Below, one piece after another: positions 24,317-33,976 of a stretch of 49,049 bases of DNA (positions are counted from its first letter, which is position 1; the number at the start of each line of letters is the position of its first letter). This DNA comes from Deltaproteobacteria bacterium. GTDB taxonomy: Bacteria; UBA10199; JADGCS01. The stretch is from NCBI GenBank assembly GCA_015228875.1, contig JADGCS010000021.1, forward strand, positions 1 through 49,049, written 5' to 3'. A program made the translations under genes and the position numbers. The notes beneath the pieces were generated by a model. It did no database searches, was not told the origin of the DNA, and saw only the letters and a program-made list of their open reading frames with translations.

Positions 24317-25971
24317 TAAAGCTCGAAGACCAGAAACTGCAGGATCCTCTCCTGCGGCCAAAATCCCGTTGACGGACAGGAATGCGCCGTGTGGTAGGAG
24401 GAGTAAAGTATCCTGCCCTGCCCCACGTCTTTTGTAATCGTAAGGGGCGCATCGTCATTGGAACCGGTGTAGTAACTGATGGGCCCGCTGATCCACGTCT
24501 TTGTCCCGTCATTAAGCGTGTGAACATTGTCCATCACGACCCAACTGCTCAGAAAATCTCCAATCGTTACCGTCCCGTCGGCGTTACGGGCACCCTGGAC
24601 ACTGTTTACATTATTGCTGTTGATGTTGTAACAGGCATTGTCCACGCTCCCTGCGTTGACATAAACACCATCCAACCAGTCGGCCATGACAGAATCATTG
24701 ACATCAGCATCCGATGTAATCCCGCCCTCTCCCTGTTTTGCTGCATTGTAGGGTGTTTCAGGCTCCTCGGAACCACTCCCTCCGCCCTGGAAATCCATGA
24801 TCTCGGGAAAACTCTGCTCGATAAACATATAAGACCAGTCGGTCACATAGAGTTTGCCACCGTTCTCGACGTATTCTTGCAGGTTGGCCTGCACCGCGGG
24901 ATCGGTTGAAATAATCTCGTGAGAGTTGCCGCAGTTGATAAAGATGATATCGTAAGGCGCCAGATTGTCTGCATCGCTCACAAACTCATCAAAATCCTGA
25001 TAAGCGGCGTTGCTCAAACTGTTGTTCCCGTCAACCAATGTAATATCAAAATCCGCAGATTTATCCAGGACACCACCGGATGTCACCTGACCAAAGCCAA
25101 GCTTTGCAAGAACATTTTCGATGTCGTCGTAATTACCAGTGACCACAGCCACGTTGGCCTTGCGGTATTCGCAGGTTGATTGATCCACGGTGTATGCAGG
25201 AGTCCCCTTGACCAGGGTTGTTATCGAGGGATTGTTTCCGTTGTTGCCGTTGTTGCCGTTGTTGCCATCGTTGCCGTTATCGTTGTTGTCATTACCATTG
25301 CCGTTGTCATCGGTATCGTCTTCTGCAGATTCAACAGGTTCATTGCTGTCATCATCATCGTCTGTATCATTAGCGACAACGATCTCGTCATCATCGTCAA
25401 CGCCGCAGTCATCATCGAAGACAAAATCATTAATGACGCTGACACTGATAGTCCCTGTGCCATCGGGATCATCCGGGCAGGTAAATTTAAGAGACAAGGA
25501 CATCGAAAAACTCCCCTTGATGGCATGGAAAGTGATGTATGTCCCGCAGGGGATCTCTCCCGTTAATGTATAAGCACCGGTGGCATCGGTACAGTCGTAG
25601 GCGTAAATGGTCCCCGGGATATTCTCGATGTCGGCACACTCGTCACCGTCGTCGTCAAGCATCCTAGTTAAATTGCCCATTCTGCCGTATTTGTCGGCAA
25701 CCACTGATTTCATGAGGGCGCTGGTCTCAGGCCCCGTGATGGCCACAGTGGCACCGGCAATCGGTGACCCGTCAGGGGCCTTGAGTGTCCCTGTTGTCCC
25801 CTCAGATCCACCGGAAACGGATCCCCCGTAACCGTCATCGCCATAAGAACTGTCGTCAGAACCTGACGAATCTCCACCGGTTATGATCGAAGACAGATCA
25901 CAACCGGCAAGCATAATGACCATCAGTGACAAAAGAATTGTGGGATACAAATATTTGTGTTGGGTAGGCAT
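24316..25971 (-). CDS. Secreted Asp/Asn-rich lipoprotein with regulatory-type beta domain
   Basis: About 552 residues. The lipobox LAGC (about 20-23) gives an outer-membrane or surface lipoprotein. A carboxypeptidase-regulatory-like beta-sandwich follows (GTLKAPDGSPIAGATV). Next come an acidic linker (DDDD and GNN repeats, 170-250) and a C-terminal domain of about 280 residues (ANVAVVTGNYDDIENVLAKL; YDIIFINCG) that resembles a glutamine-amidotransferase-like Rossmann fold without an obvious Cys nucleophile. AGGAG precedes the ATG at 25971. Likely calcium-binding in the linker. Function unknown. Confidence 0.75.
   Translation of the reverse strand: MPTQHKYLYPTILLSLMVIMLAGCDLSSIITGGDSSGSDDSSYGDDGYGGSVSGGSEGTTGTLKAPDGSPIAGATVAITGPETSALMKSVVADKYGRMGNLTRMLDDDGDECADIENIPGTIYAYDCTDATGAYTLTGEIPCGTYITFHAIKGSFSMSLSLKFTCPDDPDGTGTISVSVINDFVFDDDCGVDDDDEIVVANDTDDDDDSNEPVESAEDDTDDNGNGNDNNDNGNDGNNGNNGNNGNNPSITTLVKGTPAYTVDQSTCEYRKANVAVVTGNYDDIENVLAKLGFGQVTSGGVLDKSADFDITLVDGNNSLSNAAYQDFDEFVSDADNLAPYDIIFINCGNSHEIISTDPAVQANLQEYVENGGKLYVTDWSYMFIEQSFPEIMDFQGGGSGSEEPETPYNAAKQGEGGITSDADVNDSVMADWLDGVYVNAGSVDNACYNINSNNVNSVQGARNADGTVTIGDFLSSWVVMDNVHTLNDGTKTWISGPISYYTGSNDDAPLTITKDVGQGRILYSSYHTAHSCPSTGFWPQERILQFLVFEL
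25232..25275. repeat. Nine-base tandem repeat in the lipoprotein linker
   Basis: About five units of ttgttgccg encode Gly-Asn-Asn repeats. The unit length keeps the frame, so copy-number change would only alter linker length. Confidence 0.75.
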
Positions 25972-26051
25972 GTTTTTCTCCTGTTTTTTAACAATAACTA
26001 TCATTTAACCAAACAGTGGCGATTTTGAACCACAAAAACAACCACTTGGTA

Positions 26052-26138
26052 CAAGTTACCAACTTGACTTTGACGCGATTGAGTTTCCCCGTCATGCGAG
26101 GAATGCACCCGCGCTCTGTCAACTTTGAAATTCCTAGA
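26052..26138 (+). repeat. Palindromic element B7
   Basis: A canonical family B copy (caagttaccaacttgactttgac ... ctctgtcaactttgaaattc) with the AT-rich tail cctagatataaattt. It lies between the divergent lipoprotein and rarA genes. Confidence 0.88.
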
Positions 26139-26313
26139 TATAAATTTTAAACAACCAGCCATAAACAACCGCAGCCATTTTTACATTACTACATTCAACG
26201 CCCCTCCCCTTAAATTGGTCTAAATGAAAAAAAGAATCTGTATACTAAAGCACACGCCATCAACTGCTCATTTTGCTTGACTAAACATGGGTTTTTTAAT
26301 CTGCATGGGGCCA

Positions 26314-27597
26314 ATGGATTTGTTTAAACACAACACCTCTCATTTAAAACCACTCGCCGACCAGATCAGACCTCAGACATTAGATGCATTTGCCGGTCAA
26401 AGGCATATTTTGGGGCCTGGAAAAATACTCACAGAGCTGCTTAAGAGCGGGGCCTTTCCCTCACTTATTTTTTGGGGACCACCCGGTGTGGGAAAAACAA
26501 CCCTTGCGAAAATTATTGCAGGTCAGACCAGACACAGGTTCATCACACAAAGCGCGGTCACTTCGGGGATCAAAGAGGTCAAAGAGATCATCAGCGAGGC
26601 AAAAGACCAGCTTGGGTTGTATTCAAAAAAAACCATCCTGTTCATCGATGAGATCCACAGATTCAACAAGGCGCAACAGGACGCCTTTCTGCCACATGTG
26701 GAAGACGGCACCATTATTTTATTCGGCGCCACTACCGAAAACCCAAGTTTTGAGGTCATCCCGGCGCTGCTCTCGCGCTGCAAGGTTATTCTGCTTAACC
26801 CGTTGTCGCATGAAGAATTAAAACAGATCATCAACAGGGCCCTTGAGATCAAAAACAGGGCTGATCTTCTCGATGACGAGGGCAAGAATTGCATCGTCAA
26901 TAGTTCTTACGGCGACGCCCGATACCTGCTTAATATTCTCGAAGACCTGCTGACCATTCACAGAGACTCTGCCGCTGTAACGGCAAAAGAGATCAGGGAG
27001 AAAATCACCACACGGGCACATCTCTACGACAAAAAAAGTGAACACCATTACAATGTCATCTCGGCCTTTATAAAAAGCATGCGCGGGTCTGACCCCAATG
27101 CAGCCCTTTATTATCTCGCACGCATGCTCGAAGCCGGTGAGGATCCTCTATTTGTCGCAAGAAGGATGGTGATCTTTGCAAGCGAAGATGTCGGGCTTGC
27201 CAATCCAACAGCAGTACAGGTGGCGGTCTCCTGCATGCAGTCCTATGATTTTGTAGGTCCTGCCGAAGGGTGGATCCCGCTTGCGCATTGTGCCGTCTAC
27301 CTTGCGGGTTCGCCAAAGAGCAATTCGAGTTACGCCGGCTACAAAAAGGCCCTCGCTGATGTCGAGGCATTTGGTCCCCTCGACGTCCCCCTTCACTTAA
27401 GAAACGCCCCAACACAATTGATGAAAGATCTGGATTACGGAAAGGGATACAAGTACGCTCACAACTTTGAGGGAAACAAGATCGCACAGCAACACCTTCC
27501 GGATAAAATAAAGGACCATGTCTACTATCATCCAACCGATAACGGACACGAAAAAAAAATCAGGGAATGGTTGCATATTGATTCGGGTAAATCATGA
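26314..27597 (+). CDS. rarA: Replication-associated recombination protein RarA (MgsA)
   Basis: An AAA+ ATPase of 427 residues acting at stalled replication forks. It carries Walker [10 protein letters not shown] (near residue 51), Walker [10 protein letters not shown], sensor 1 GATTENPSF and the C-terminal tetramerisation block ([13 protein letters not shown]). The start at 26314 (MDLFKHN) is preferred because family members begin this way. In-frame ATGs at 26287 and 26305 would add up to nine residues. The stop overlaps the next gene by 4 bp. Confidence 0.93.
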   Translation: MDLFKHNTSHLKPLADQIRPQTLDAFAGQRHILGPGKILTELLKSGAFPSLIFWGPPGVGKTTLAKIIAGQTRHRFITQSAVTSGIKEVKEIISEAKDQLGLYSKKTILFIDEIHRFNKAQQDAFLPHVEDGTIILFGATTENPSFEVIPALLSRCKVILLNPLSHEELKQIINRALEIKNRADLLDDEGKNCIVNSSYGDARYLLNILEDLLTIHRDSAAVTAKEIREKITTRAHLYDKKSEHHYNVISAFIKSMRGSDPNAALYYLARMLEAGEDPLFVARRMVIFASEDVGLANPTAVQVAVSCMQSYDFVGPAEGWIPLAHCAVYLAGSPKSNSSYAGYKKALADVEAFGPLDVPLHLRNAPTQLMKDLDYGKGYKYAHNFEGNKIAQQHLPDKIKDHVYYHPTDNGHEKKIREWLHIDSGKS

Positions 27598-28523
27598 AAA
27601 ACCCCCATCTGAGATACAATGGTTTTAATGAGGTCTTAAGAAAAAAATTTGGTCAAAAAATCAGCAGGCTCACACTTAATCTCAATCTGACATGCCCCCA
27701 TGTGGATCCCATCACTGGCAATGGCGGTTGTCACTACTGCAACGATGACCATCTGCTGGGAAAATCATGGCACAAGCAGCTGTCCCTTAACAAACAGATT
27801 GACTACGGTAAAAACTACCTCAAGGGCAGACACAATACAGACAAATACCTTGCCTATTTTCAAAATGGCACAAACACCAATGCCCCGACAGATAAGCTTT
27901 TGCCGCTCTTTAAAGAATCAATCAGCGACCCCGCCATGGTGGGACTGATTATTTCTACCAGGCCAGACTGCCTGCCGGATGACATGATCGATGCGCTCTG
28001 CGCTCTTAATTCGCAAACATGGCTGTGGGTCGAACTGGGACTTCAGTCAACGCAGGATCACGTCCTCGACAAGATCAACAGGGGACACAGTGTCGCTGCC
28101 TTTGTCAGTGCGGTCGAGAGGCTTGCGGCAAAAAATATAAGGACGTGTGCCCATATTATTTTTGGCCTGCCTGATGAATCAAGGGAAGAGATGATCGGCG
28201 GGGTGCATCTTGTAAACAGCCTGCCTGTCAATGGAATAAAACTTCACAACCTGTTTATTGTGGAGAACACGGTCCTCGCGCAGTGGTTTAAACAGGGGGA
28301 TTACACACCGCTGACACTTTGCGAATACGCGACCCTCTGTGTCGATTACCTCGAAAGACTGCGCCCCGACATCACCATCCACCGCCTCAACGCGCATGCA
28401 CCCGACCGGCTGACCATTGCCCCCAAGTGGTCTGTGAATAAATGGGACACACTCAACGCGGTCCATGAGGAGATTGAAAAAAGGGGGACACAGCAGGGGA
28501 GACTGTATCAGGCCCCCTCTTAA
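27594..28523 (+). CDS. Radical SAM protein, TIGR01212/YhcC family
   Basis: 309 residues. The cluster-binding motif has the spacing C-x11-C-x2-C (CPHVDPITGNGGCHYC, about 29-44), as in YhcC. It is followed by LIISTRPDCLPDDMID, WVELGLQS and IIFGLPDE, all typical of this family. It would bind a [4Fe-4S] cluster and cleave S-adenosylmethionine; the substrate is not established. The ATGA overlap with rarA shows a two-gene operon. Confidence 0.9.
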   Translation: MKNPHLRYNGFNEVLRKKFGQKISRLTLNLNLTCPHVDPITGNGGCHYCNDDHLLGKSWHKQLSLNKQIDYGKNYLKGRHNTDKYLAYFQNGTNTNAPTDKLLPLFKESISDPAMVGLIISTRPDCLPDDMIDALCALNSQTWLWVELGLQSTQDHVLDKINRGHSVAAFVSAVERLAAKNIRTCAHIIFGLPDESREEMIGGVHLVNSLPVNGIKLHNLFIVENTVLAQWFKQGDYTPLTLCEYATLCVDYLERLRPDITIHRLNAHAPDRLTIAPKWSVNKWDTLNAVHEEIEKRGTQQGRLYQAPS

Positions 28524-28560
28524 TAAATAGTGTCTGTCGGGAAAGCCACTGTTTCTCCGG

Positions 28561-28725
28561 ATGATGGTGTATTCAAAAATGCAACAGCTCATGCAAAAAG
28601 AAAACATCACGCCAGTCATCGCCATCGAAATCTACGGTGATCACGAACCCCCAGAAAATATAGGCTACGCCATGCCTGTCAATATAGATCGATCATCGTA
28701 TTTGAGTCTTGAAGAGGCGTTTTGA
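28561..28725 (+). CDS. Possible small protein, 54 residues
   Basis: A short frame (MMVYSKMQQLMQKENITPVI, then AIEIYGDHEPPENIGYAMPV) begins 38 bp after the radical SAM gene. The composition is protein-like and not repeat-derived. The Shine-Dalgarno is weak. I do not recognise it; it could be a genuine small ORF or the fragment of a lost gene. Confidence 0.4.
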   Translation: MMVYSKMQQLMQKENITPVIAIEIYGDHEPPENIGYAMPVNIDRSSYLSLEEAF

Positions 28726-28900
28726 GGGTTTAAAACCTCCTTTCTGTTTAATAAAACTGCGTTTCAAAAATACCCTTCGTATCGCTTTGTATTCCAAGAT
28801 TTTAGAATGTCAGTGTAAAATATTGTACACACTTTCCTTGTTCCAAAAAAACAGCAGAGGTTATCTCTTTGTTATTACAAAATTAATTTTTTCATACACA

Positions 28901-28914
28901 TGGCACGGGCATTG
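28901..28914 (+). promoter_or_regulatory. Sigma-54 promoter of the Kelch lipoprotein
   Basis: TGGCAC-GGGCA-TTGC is a near-perfect -24/-12 promoter, 59 bp upstream of the ATG at 28973. It implies activator-dependent transcription of this surface protein. The AT-rich stretch upstream (28725-28900) could hold enhancer sites, but I could not define one. Confidence 0.75.
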
Positions 28915-28972
28915 CTTTCTTGTATCTGTGGATGCGTTGATTGTTTATTGAAACCTAAGAAAGGACACTCAA

Positions 28973-31312
28973 ATGAAACTATTAAAATTGCTCATCACAA
29001 TGGTCATCATAGCCTTTGTTTTTGTTCAATGCGGACAGTCAGGGGGAAAAGCAGAACCCAGTGACCCTGCTCAAGATAACCCTTCTCAAGATAATCCTGC
29101 TCCAGATCCTGATCCAGGGATTTCTTCAACAGTAGGTGGTACGATCACAGGTGTTGTTGAGGTAGAAGGTGATATCAACCTGTCATCTGTGAGCTCCTAT
29201 CCCAGTCTTAGAAATCAATACCTATCCCAGGTCAGCGGCATTGAGGTTTATCTGGAAGACTCTGCAGACATCTATGCTGTCACAGATTCTGAGGGAGTCT
29301 TTACAATGTCAAATGTACCTGCCGGCTCAAATTGCATATACGCCTTCGCCGAGGACCAGAGTGGCGAAACCTATGCGTTCAGAAGTTGCAATATAGAGGT
29401 TGTCGATGGATCAACGACTGATGTCGGTGCTGCAACGTTAACCATCACGGGATCAATCAGCGGCAATGTCAGGTTAAATGAACAGACAAACCATTCTGGA
29501 ATTGACGTGTACATCCCCGGTACATCATTTATGGCAAAGACGGATGAAAATGGTAGTTTCATCATTTATGATCTGCCAGCCGGCACCTATGAAACCCTTG
29601 CAGCAGAGACCGACGGTTACTTATCAGATAGTATCGACAATGTTATCGTCTCATCAGGGGCAAACACAGTGGTCAATAATATGATCTTATGGGCATCAAC
29701 AGGGGTAGATGGATTTTTAACCATCAACAACGGCGCCACAGTGTCCAACTCAAGAACTGTCACGCTTAATTTATATTATTCACAGGATGCCACACTCATG
29801 AAAATTTCGGAGGATGAGAATTTTAAAAATGTATCATGGGAGGCCGCGACTCCTTCCAAAACCTATGTCTTTGACAGTGAAGGGACCAAAACAATGCATG
29901 TCAAATTCGCCGACGGCAACGGCCTGGAGACCTCACCACTTACTGCAACTGTGACCATTGATCTCTTTGGAGCATCGGAAGGGAGTTTTACCCTTGCCCC
30001 AGACACCCTTGTTCCCTCAACATCAACCATGGGTGATGTTGCATTGTCATTAAATATTCCCGATAACGCGAGTTACTTTATGGCAGATGTAGACAGCAAC
30101 TTTTCAAACGCATCGGGGTGGATGGATTTACCGGCCGAAGGGGTCTATACCTATTCCCTGCCAAACAACTACAACTCGTGCGGATTAAAAACAATCTACG
30201 TAAAATACAAAGACAGCGATGGCTATGTAAGTGAAACCTATTCCGCTGCATTAAAGGTAGATTGCTGGGTCGCCATGTCATCAACAAACGCACCCCAAGC
30301 ACGGTATGGTCATGGTTATGTGTGGACCGGTGATAGCATGTGTGTCTGGGGCGGTTATGGTAGTAACAGTTCTTTAAACACCGGGGCCTGTTATGTACCA
30401 AGTTCTGATTCGTGGTCAACGATATCAACAACAAATGCACCAGAGGCCAGAACTTATCCTGCAATTGTTTGGACAGGGGATAAGATGTGTGTTTGGGGTG
30501 GTTATAGTAATAACAATTTTAGATATGTGAATACAGGCGGATGTTATGACCCCGATCATGATTCGTGGTCTGCGATAACAACAACAAACGCTCCAGAAGC
30601 CAGATCCCATCCCACTGCAATTTGGACAGGGGATAAAATGTGTGTTTGGGGTGGACGAAGGGGCGGGGATTATTATGACACAGTCCTTAACACCGGCGCC
30701 TGTTATACGCCCGGTACTGATTCATGGTCGCCCATAACAACAACAAACGCTCCAGAGGCCAGATCCTATCACACTGCAATTTGGACAGGGGATAAAATGT
30801 GTGTTTGGGGTGGTGCCGCTCAGCACGATGCTTCCACCATCAACACAGGTGGATGTTATGATCCTGATCATGATTCGTGGTCTACGACAACAACAACAAA
30901 CGCCCCGCAGGATAGGCGCTTGCGTAGTGGTGTGTGGACAGGAGATAAGATGTGTGTCTGGGGTGGTAGTTCTGGGTTTCTTGACCATCTGAATACGGGT
31001 GGATGTTATGATCCTGAAGATAACTTGTGGTCCACAATCACCACATCAAATGCTCCGGTTGCCACCGCAAGTCCCACAGCTGTGTGGACAGAAAAAAGGA
31101 TGTGTGTCTGGGGTGGTGGTAACCTTTGGGGCAATAAGGGTGGATGTTATGATATCAGTACAAATACTTGGTCTCATACACCCGTGGACAGCGCACCAGA
31201 AGAAAGGAGCGGGCAGGCAGCTTCCTGGACCGGATCTGAAATGTGCGTATGGGGCGGCTATGGAAGCAGCGGAGCCAAAGGAGACGGCGCGTGTCTCAAG
31301 TTTATTCAATAG
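28973..31312 (+). CDS. Surface lipoprotein with Cys-rich seven-bladed Kelch propeller
   Basis: 779 residues. The lipobox FVQC (about 17-20) is followed by a Pro/Asp-rich linker. Two carboxypeptidase-regulatory-like domains follow (about 55-165 and 165-245; VFTMSNVPAG, SFIIYDLPAGTYET), then Ig-like segments (to about 430). Seven Kelch-type repeats complete the protein (about 435-775). Each blade has WTG-x-MCVWGG, and most also have GxCY, so two Cys per blade may pair. AGAAAGGA precedes the ATG. The likely location is the outer cell surface. The sigma-54 promoter at 28901 is its probable control. Ligand unknown. Confidence 0.85.
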   Translation: MKLLKLLITMVIIAFVFVQCGQSGGKAEPSDPAQDNPSQDNPAPDPDPGISSTVGGTITGVVEVEGDINLSSVSSYPSLRNQYLSQVSGIEVYLEDSADIYAVTDSEGVFTMSNVPAGSNCIYAFAEDQSGETYAFRSCNIEVVDGSTTDVGAATLTITGSISGNVRLNEQTNHSGIDVYIPGTSFMAKTDENGSFIIYDLPAGTYETLAAETDGYLSDSIDNVIVSSGANTVVNNMILWASTGVDGFLTINNGATVSNSRTVTLNLYYSQDATLMKISEDENFKNVSWEAATPSKTYVFDSEGTKTMHVKFADGNGLETSPLTATVTIDLFGASEGSFTLAPDTLVPSTSTMGDVALSLNIPDNASYFMADVDSNFSNASGWMDLPAEGVYTYSLPNNYNSCGLKTIYVKYKDSDGYVSETYSAALKVDCWVAMSSTNAPQARYGHGYVWTGDSMCVWGGYGSNSSLNTGACYVPSSDSWSTISTTNAPEARTYPAIVWTGDKMCVWGGYSNNNFRYVNTGGCYDPDHDSWSAITTTNAPEARSHPTAIWTGDKMCVWGGRRGGDYYDTVLNTGACYTPGTDSWSPITTTNAPEARSYHTAIWTGDKMCVWGGAAQHDASTINTGGCYDPDHDSWSTTTTTNAPQDRRLRSGVWTGDKMCVWGGSSGFLDHLNTGGCYDPEDNLWSTITTSNAPVATASPTAVWTEKRMCVWGGGNLWGNKGGCYDISTNTWSHTPVDSAPEERSGQAASWTGSEMCVWGGYGSSGAKGDGACLKFIQ

Positions 31313-31434
31313 AGATGCCCGTTGCAGATTGATAAAGAAAAAAACCTCTGGTTCACACGCGGACTGGCAGAAGCCAATCGTGCACCTTGAGATGGCTCAA
31401 ATCGCCCGCAGACCCTTTAGGGCGCAGCGTTTGA

Positions 31435-31472
31435 CAAAAAACCGCCCCCTCCGAATAGAGGGGGCGGTTTTT
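31435..31472. terminator. Bidirectional intrinsic terminator
   Basis: An 11-bp GC-rich hairpin (accgccccctc / gagggggcggt, 31441-31468) is flanked by an A-run on the left and a T-run on the right. It can end both the plus-strand Kelch gene and the minus-strand uppS transcript. Confidence 0.92.
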
Positions 31473-31474
31473 GA

Positions 31475-32239
31475 TTAATCCAACTGTTCACTTGTCTTGC
31501 CAAACCGTCTTTCCCTGTTTTGGTAATCAACGAGACAGCTTAGAAACATCTCGCTGTTAAACTCGGGCCAGAAGGGTTTGATAAATTTGAGTTCGGCGTA
31601 GGCGCTCTGCCATAAAAGAAAATTACTGATTCTGTTTTCGCCCGATGTTCTGATGATCAGGTCGGGATCCGGCATGTCTTTGGTATCAAGAAAACCGCCA
31701 AAATAATCTTCGCTCAAGAGATCCGTCGCAACATTATTTTTGATAACATCGTCTGCCAGTTTTTTTACGGCCCTGATGATCTCATCCCTTGCACCGTAAC
31801 TTAACGCAAGTGTAAGAACCATTTCTTTGCCCTGCGCTGTGGCAGCAATGGTGTTATTTAGAATCTTTAACACCTCTTCGGGAAGCTGAAAAATATCACC
31901 AATGGCATTTAAACGAATCCCGTTGCGGATCATTTTGTCTTTTTTGTTGACAAGAAAATCATAAAGAAGCGCCATCAGCATGTGCACCTCTTCGGCGGGC
32001 CTTTTCCAGTTTTCCTTTGAGAACGCGTACAGCGTTAGATATTTGATACCAATCTCACGCGAGAGTTCGGTGATGTTTTCGACCACCTCGGCACCCCTGC
32101 GGTGCCCTTCTATACGCGGCAAGCCGTTGTTCTTGGCCCATCTGCCATTGCCATCCATGATAATGGCTATGTGATGAGGCAGTCTGGTCTTGTCAATCTG
32201 GGTTATTAAATCATGCATACCATGAAAGGATGACCGCAA
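31475..32239 (-). CDS. uppS: Isoprenyl transferase (undecaprenyl diphosphate synthase)
   Basis: 254 residues. The catalytic Asp29 lies in IIMDGNGRWA. SKENWKRP and RTSGENRISNFLLWQ are family signatures for cis-prenyl transferases that make the lipid carrier for cell-wall precursors. A start at residue 8 (MHDLITQ) is possible. It ends the conserved rpsB-tsf-pyrH-frr-uppS order. A family B element separates it from frr. Confidence 0.95.
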   Translation of the reverse strand: MRSSFHGMHDLITQIDKTRLPHHIAIIMDGNGRWAKNNGLPRIEGHRRGAEVVENITELSREIGIKYLTLYAFSKENWKRPAEEVHMLMALLYDFLVNKKDKMIRNGIRLNAIGDIFQLPEEVLKILNNTIAATAQGKEMVLTLALSYGARDEIIRAVKKLADDVIKNNVATDLLSEDYFGGFLDTKDMPDPDLIIRTSGENRISNFLLWQSAYAELKFIKPFWPEFNSEMFLSCLVDYQNRERRFGKTSEQLD

Positions 32240-32344
32240 AAAGTTTCTGCGCCGTCACAAATAACAAACACAGCACTCACACCGTTGTGTTTGTCTCTTC
32301 CTGTGAGACACGCTCCCGCCACTGCTCAATACGGCCTAGGATCG

Positions 32345-32428
32345 CAAGTTACTAACTTGACTTTGACGCGATTGAGTTCCTCCGTTATGAGAAGAATGCA
32401 CCCGCGCTCTGTCAACTTTGAAATTTCT
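32345..32428 (+). repeat. Palindromic element B8
   Basis: A canonical family B copy between frr and uppS. The core reads ttatgagaagaatgcacccgcgctctgtc; the tail ends about 10 bp from the frr stop. Confidence 0.88.
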
Positions 32429-32438
32429 CTACATCGAG

Positions 32439-32996
32439 CTACACGGTCATGATGTCTTTTTCTTTTGCCACAGCCATTTGATCTATTTTTTTAATATAGT
32501 CGTCAGTGGCCTTTTGAATCTGCTCGGTGCCGCGTTTAAGATCGTCCTCGGATATTTTGGAATCCTTTTCGTGCTTTTTAAGCGCATCGTTGGCCTCTTT
32601 GCGGGCCTGCCTGACGGCGACCCGGCTCTCTTCTGACATGTTTTTAATCTGTTTTGCGATTTCCTTGCGGCGCTCTTCGGTCAGTTGAGGAATGGGCAGC
32701 CTGACGATCTTGCCGTCACTCGTGGGATTGAGTCCGATATTGGCCTTCTCAATCGCTTTTTCGATGGGCTTGATCATCGTGGCCTCCCACGGCTGTATGG
32801 TAATCATGCGAGGCTCCGGAACAGCCAGTGTGGCCACCTGATTGAGCGGCGACATGGTCCCGTAGTAATCAACCTTGATCCCGTCGAGAATCACCAGAGA
32901 AGCCCGACCGGTTCGCAGTTTTGAAAGATTGACCTTGAGGGCCGTAAGCCCTTTTTCCATGCCATCTTTGGCCTTGTTGATAACTTCATCTAACAT
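32439..32996 (-). CDS. frr: Ribosome recycling factor
   Basis: 185 residues, the normal length. LRTGRASLVILDGIKVDYYG and SDGKIVRLPIPQLTEERR are diagnostic. It splits post-termination ribosomes together with EF-G. A strong AAGGAGG precedes the ATG. Confidence 0.97.
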   Translation of the reverse strand: MLDEVINKAKDGMEKGLTALKVNLSKLRTGRASLVILDGIKVDYYGTMSPLNQVATLAVPEPRMITIQPWEATMIKPIEKAIEKANIGLNPTSDGKIVRLPIPQLTEERRKEIAKQIKNMSEESRVAVRQARKEANDALKKHEKDSKISEDDLKRGTEQIQKATDDYIKKIDQMAVAKEKDIMTV

Positions 32997-33111
32997 GAAA
33001 CCTCCTTAAAAAAAAGTTCAACGCCGTTGCAAAAAAAACAGCAGTCACGCCACGGGAGACGCATCTGACAACTTGAAACCCACGGCAAGGCTAGGGGGGA
33101 TTGACAAGCCC

Positions 33112-33834
33112 TCACGATACACGCGTGCCGATATTCATCCCGCAGACAACCTTTTTGATATTGCCTTTTTTAAACAGGTCAAACACGATGATCGGCATTT
33201 TGTTGTCCATGCAGAGCGAGATTGAAGTTGAATCCATAACCTTGAGTCCCTTGTTAAGCACATCAAGAAAAGAGATGGAACGATACCTTTGGGAGTCCTT
33301 GTATTTTACAGGGTCTTTGTCGTACACACCATCGACCTTGGTCGCCTTTAAAATAACATCGGCGTGCATTTCCATCCCCCGCAGCGACGCCGCTGTGTCT
33401 GTTGTAAAATAAGGATTTCCCGTTCCAGCGGCAAAAATAACAATGCGCCCCTTTTCAAGGTGCCTGACAGCACGACGGCGAATGTAGGGTTCGACAAGTT
33501 TGGACATGTCGATGGCAGACAGCACCCTGGTGTAAACACCAACCTTTTCGAGCGCGTCCTGCAGTGCCATGGCATTGATGACGGTCGCCAACATTCCCAT
33601 GTAGTCACCCTGCGCGCGGTCGATCCCCTGCGCAGCGCCCGTCATCCCCCTGAAGATATTGCCAGCACCGAGAACAATGCAGATCTCAACACCAAGGTCG
33701 TGGACCTCTTTGATCTCGCGCGCAATCTCGTGAGTGACTTTGAGCGAGATCCCATACCCCTGCTCTCCCATCAGGGATTCACCGCTGAGTTTGAGAAGAA
33801 TACGTTTGTAAACCGGTTTTTGTTTGGTTGTCAT
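33112..33834 (-). CDS. pyrH: Uridylate (UMP) kinase
   Basis: 240 residues, the normal length. It begins [14 protein letters not shown] (phosphate-binding), followed by [10 protein letters not shown] and later [16 protein letters not shown]. It phosphorylates UMP to UDP. The ATG at 33834 (MTTKQKP) is chosen because the open frame upstream runs into a repetitive TTCGTT stretch. Located between tsf and frr as usual. Confidence 0.96.
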   Translation of the reverse strand: MTTKQKPVYKRILLKLSGESLMGEQGYGISLKVTHEIAREIKEVHDLGVEICIVLGAGNIFRGMTGAAQGIDRAQGDYMGMLATVINAMALQDALEKVGVYTRVLSAIDMSKLVEPYIRRRAVRHLEKGRIVIFAAGTGNPYFTTDTAASLRGMEMHADVILKATKVDGVYDKDPVKYKDSQRYRSISFLDVLNKGLKVMDSTSISLCMDNKMPIIVFDLFKKGNIKKVVCGMNIGTRVS

Positions 33835-33850
33835 ATAACAGGCCCCAAGT

Positions 33851-33931
33851 CCAAAAAAACGAAGAACGAAGAACGTGAACGAAAAACGCGAACGAAGCAC
33901 ACGAACGAAGATCGAAAAACGTAAACGCGAA
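33851..33931. repeat. Degenerate GAACGAA-type tandem repeat
   Basis: About 80 bp of irregularly spaced aacg units (cgaagaacgaagaacgtg, gaacgaaaaacgcgaacg) fills the tsf-pyrH gap. The first 18 bp match 4784-4801. No protein or clear hairpin is encoded. Confidence 0.6.
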
Positions 33932-33976
33932 CAAAGGACAAAAACATCACAACCAGCAACCCGGCCAGCGGCCGTT

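Noticed and set aside
25180..25566. Val/Ile-rich 128-codon open frame resembling a membrane protein
   Set aside because: It is the complement of the Asp/Asn-rich lipoprotein linker (GTT/ATC from AAC/GAT repeats).
30078..30988. Several minus-strand open frames with repeated His/Cys motifs
   Set aside because: They are antisense to the Kelch repeats and inherit their periodicity.
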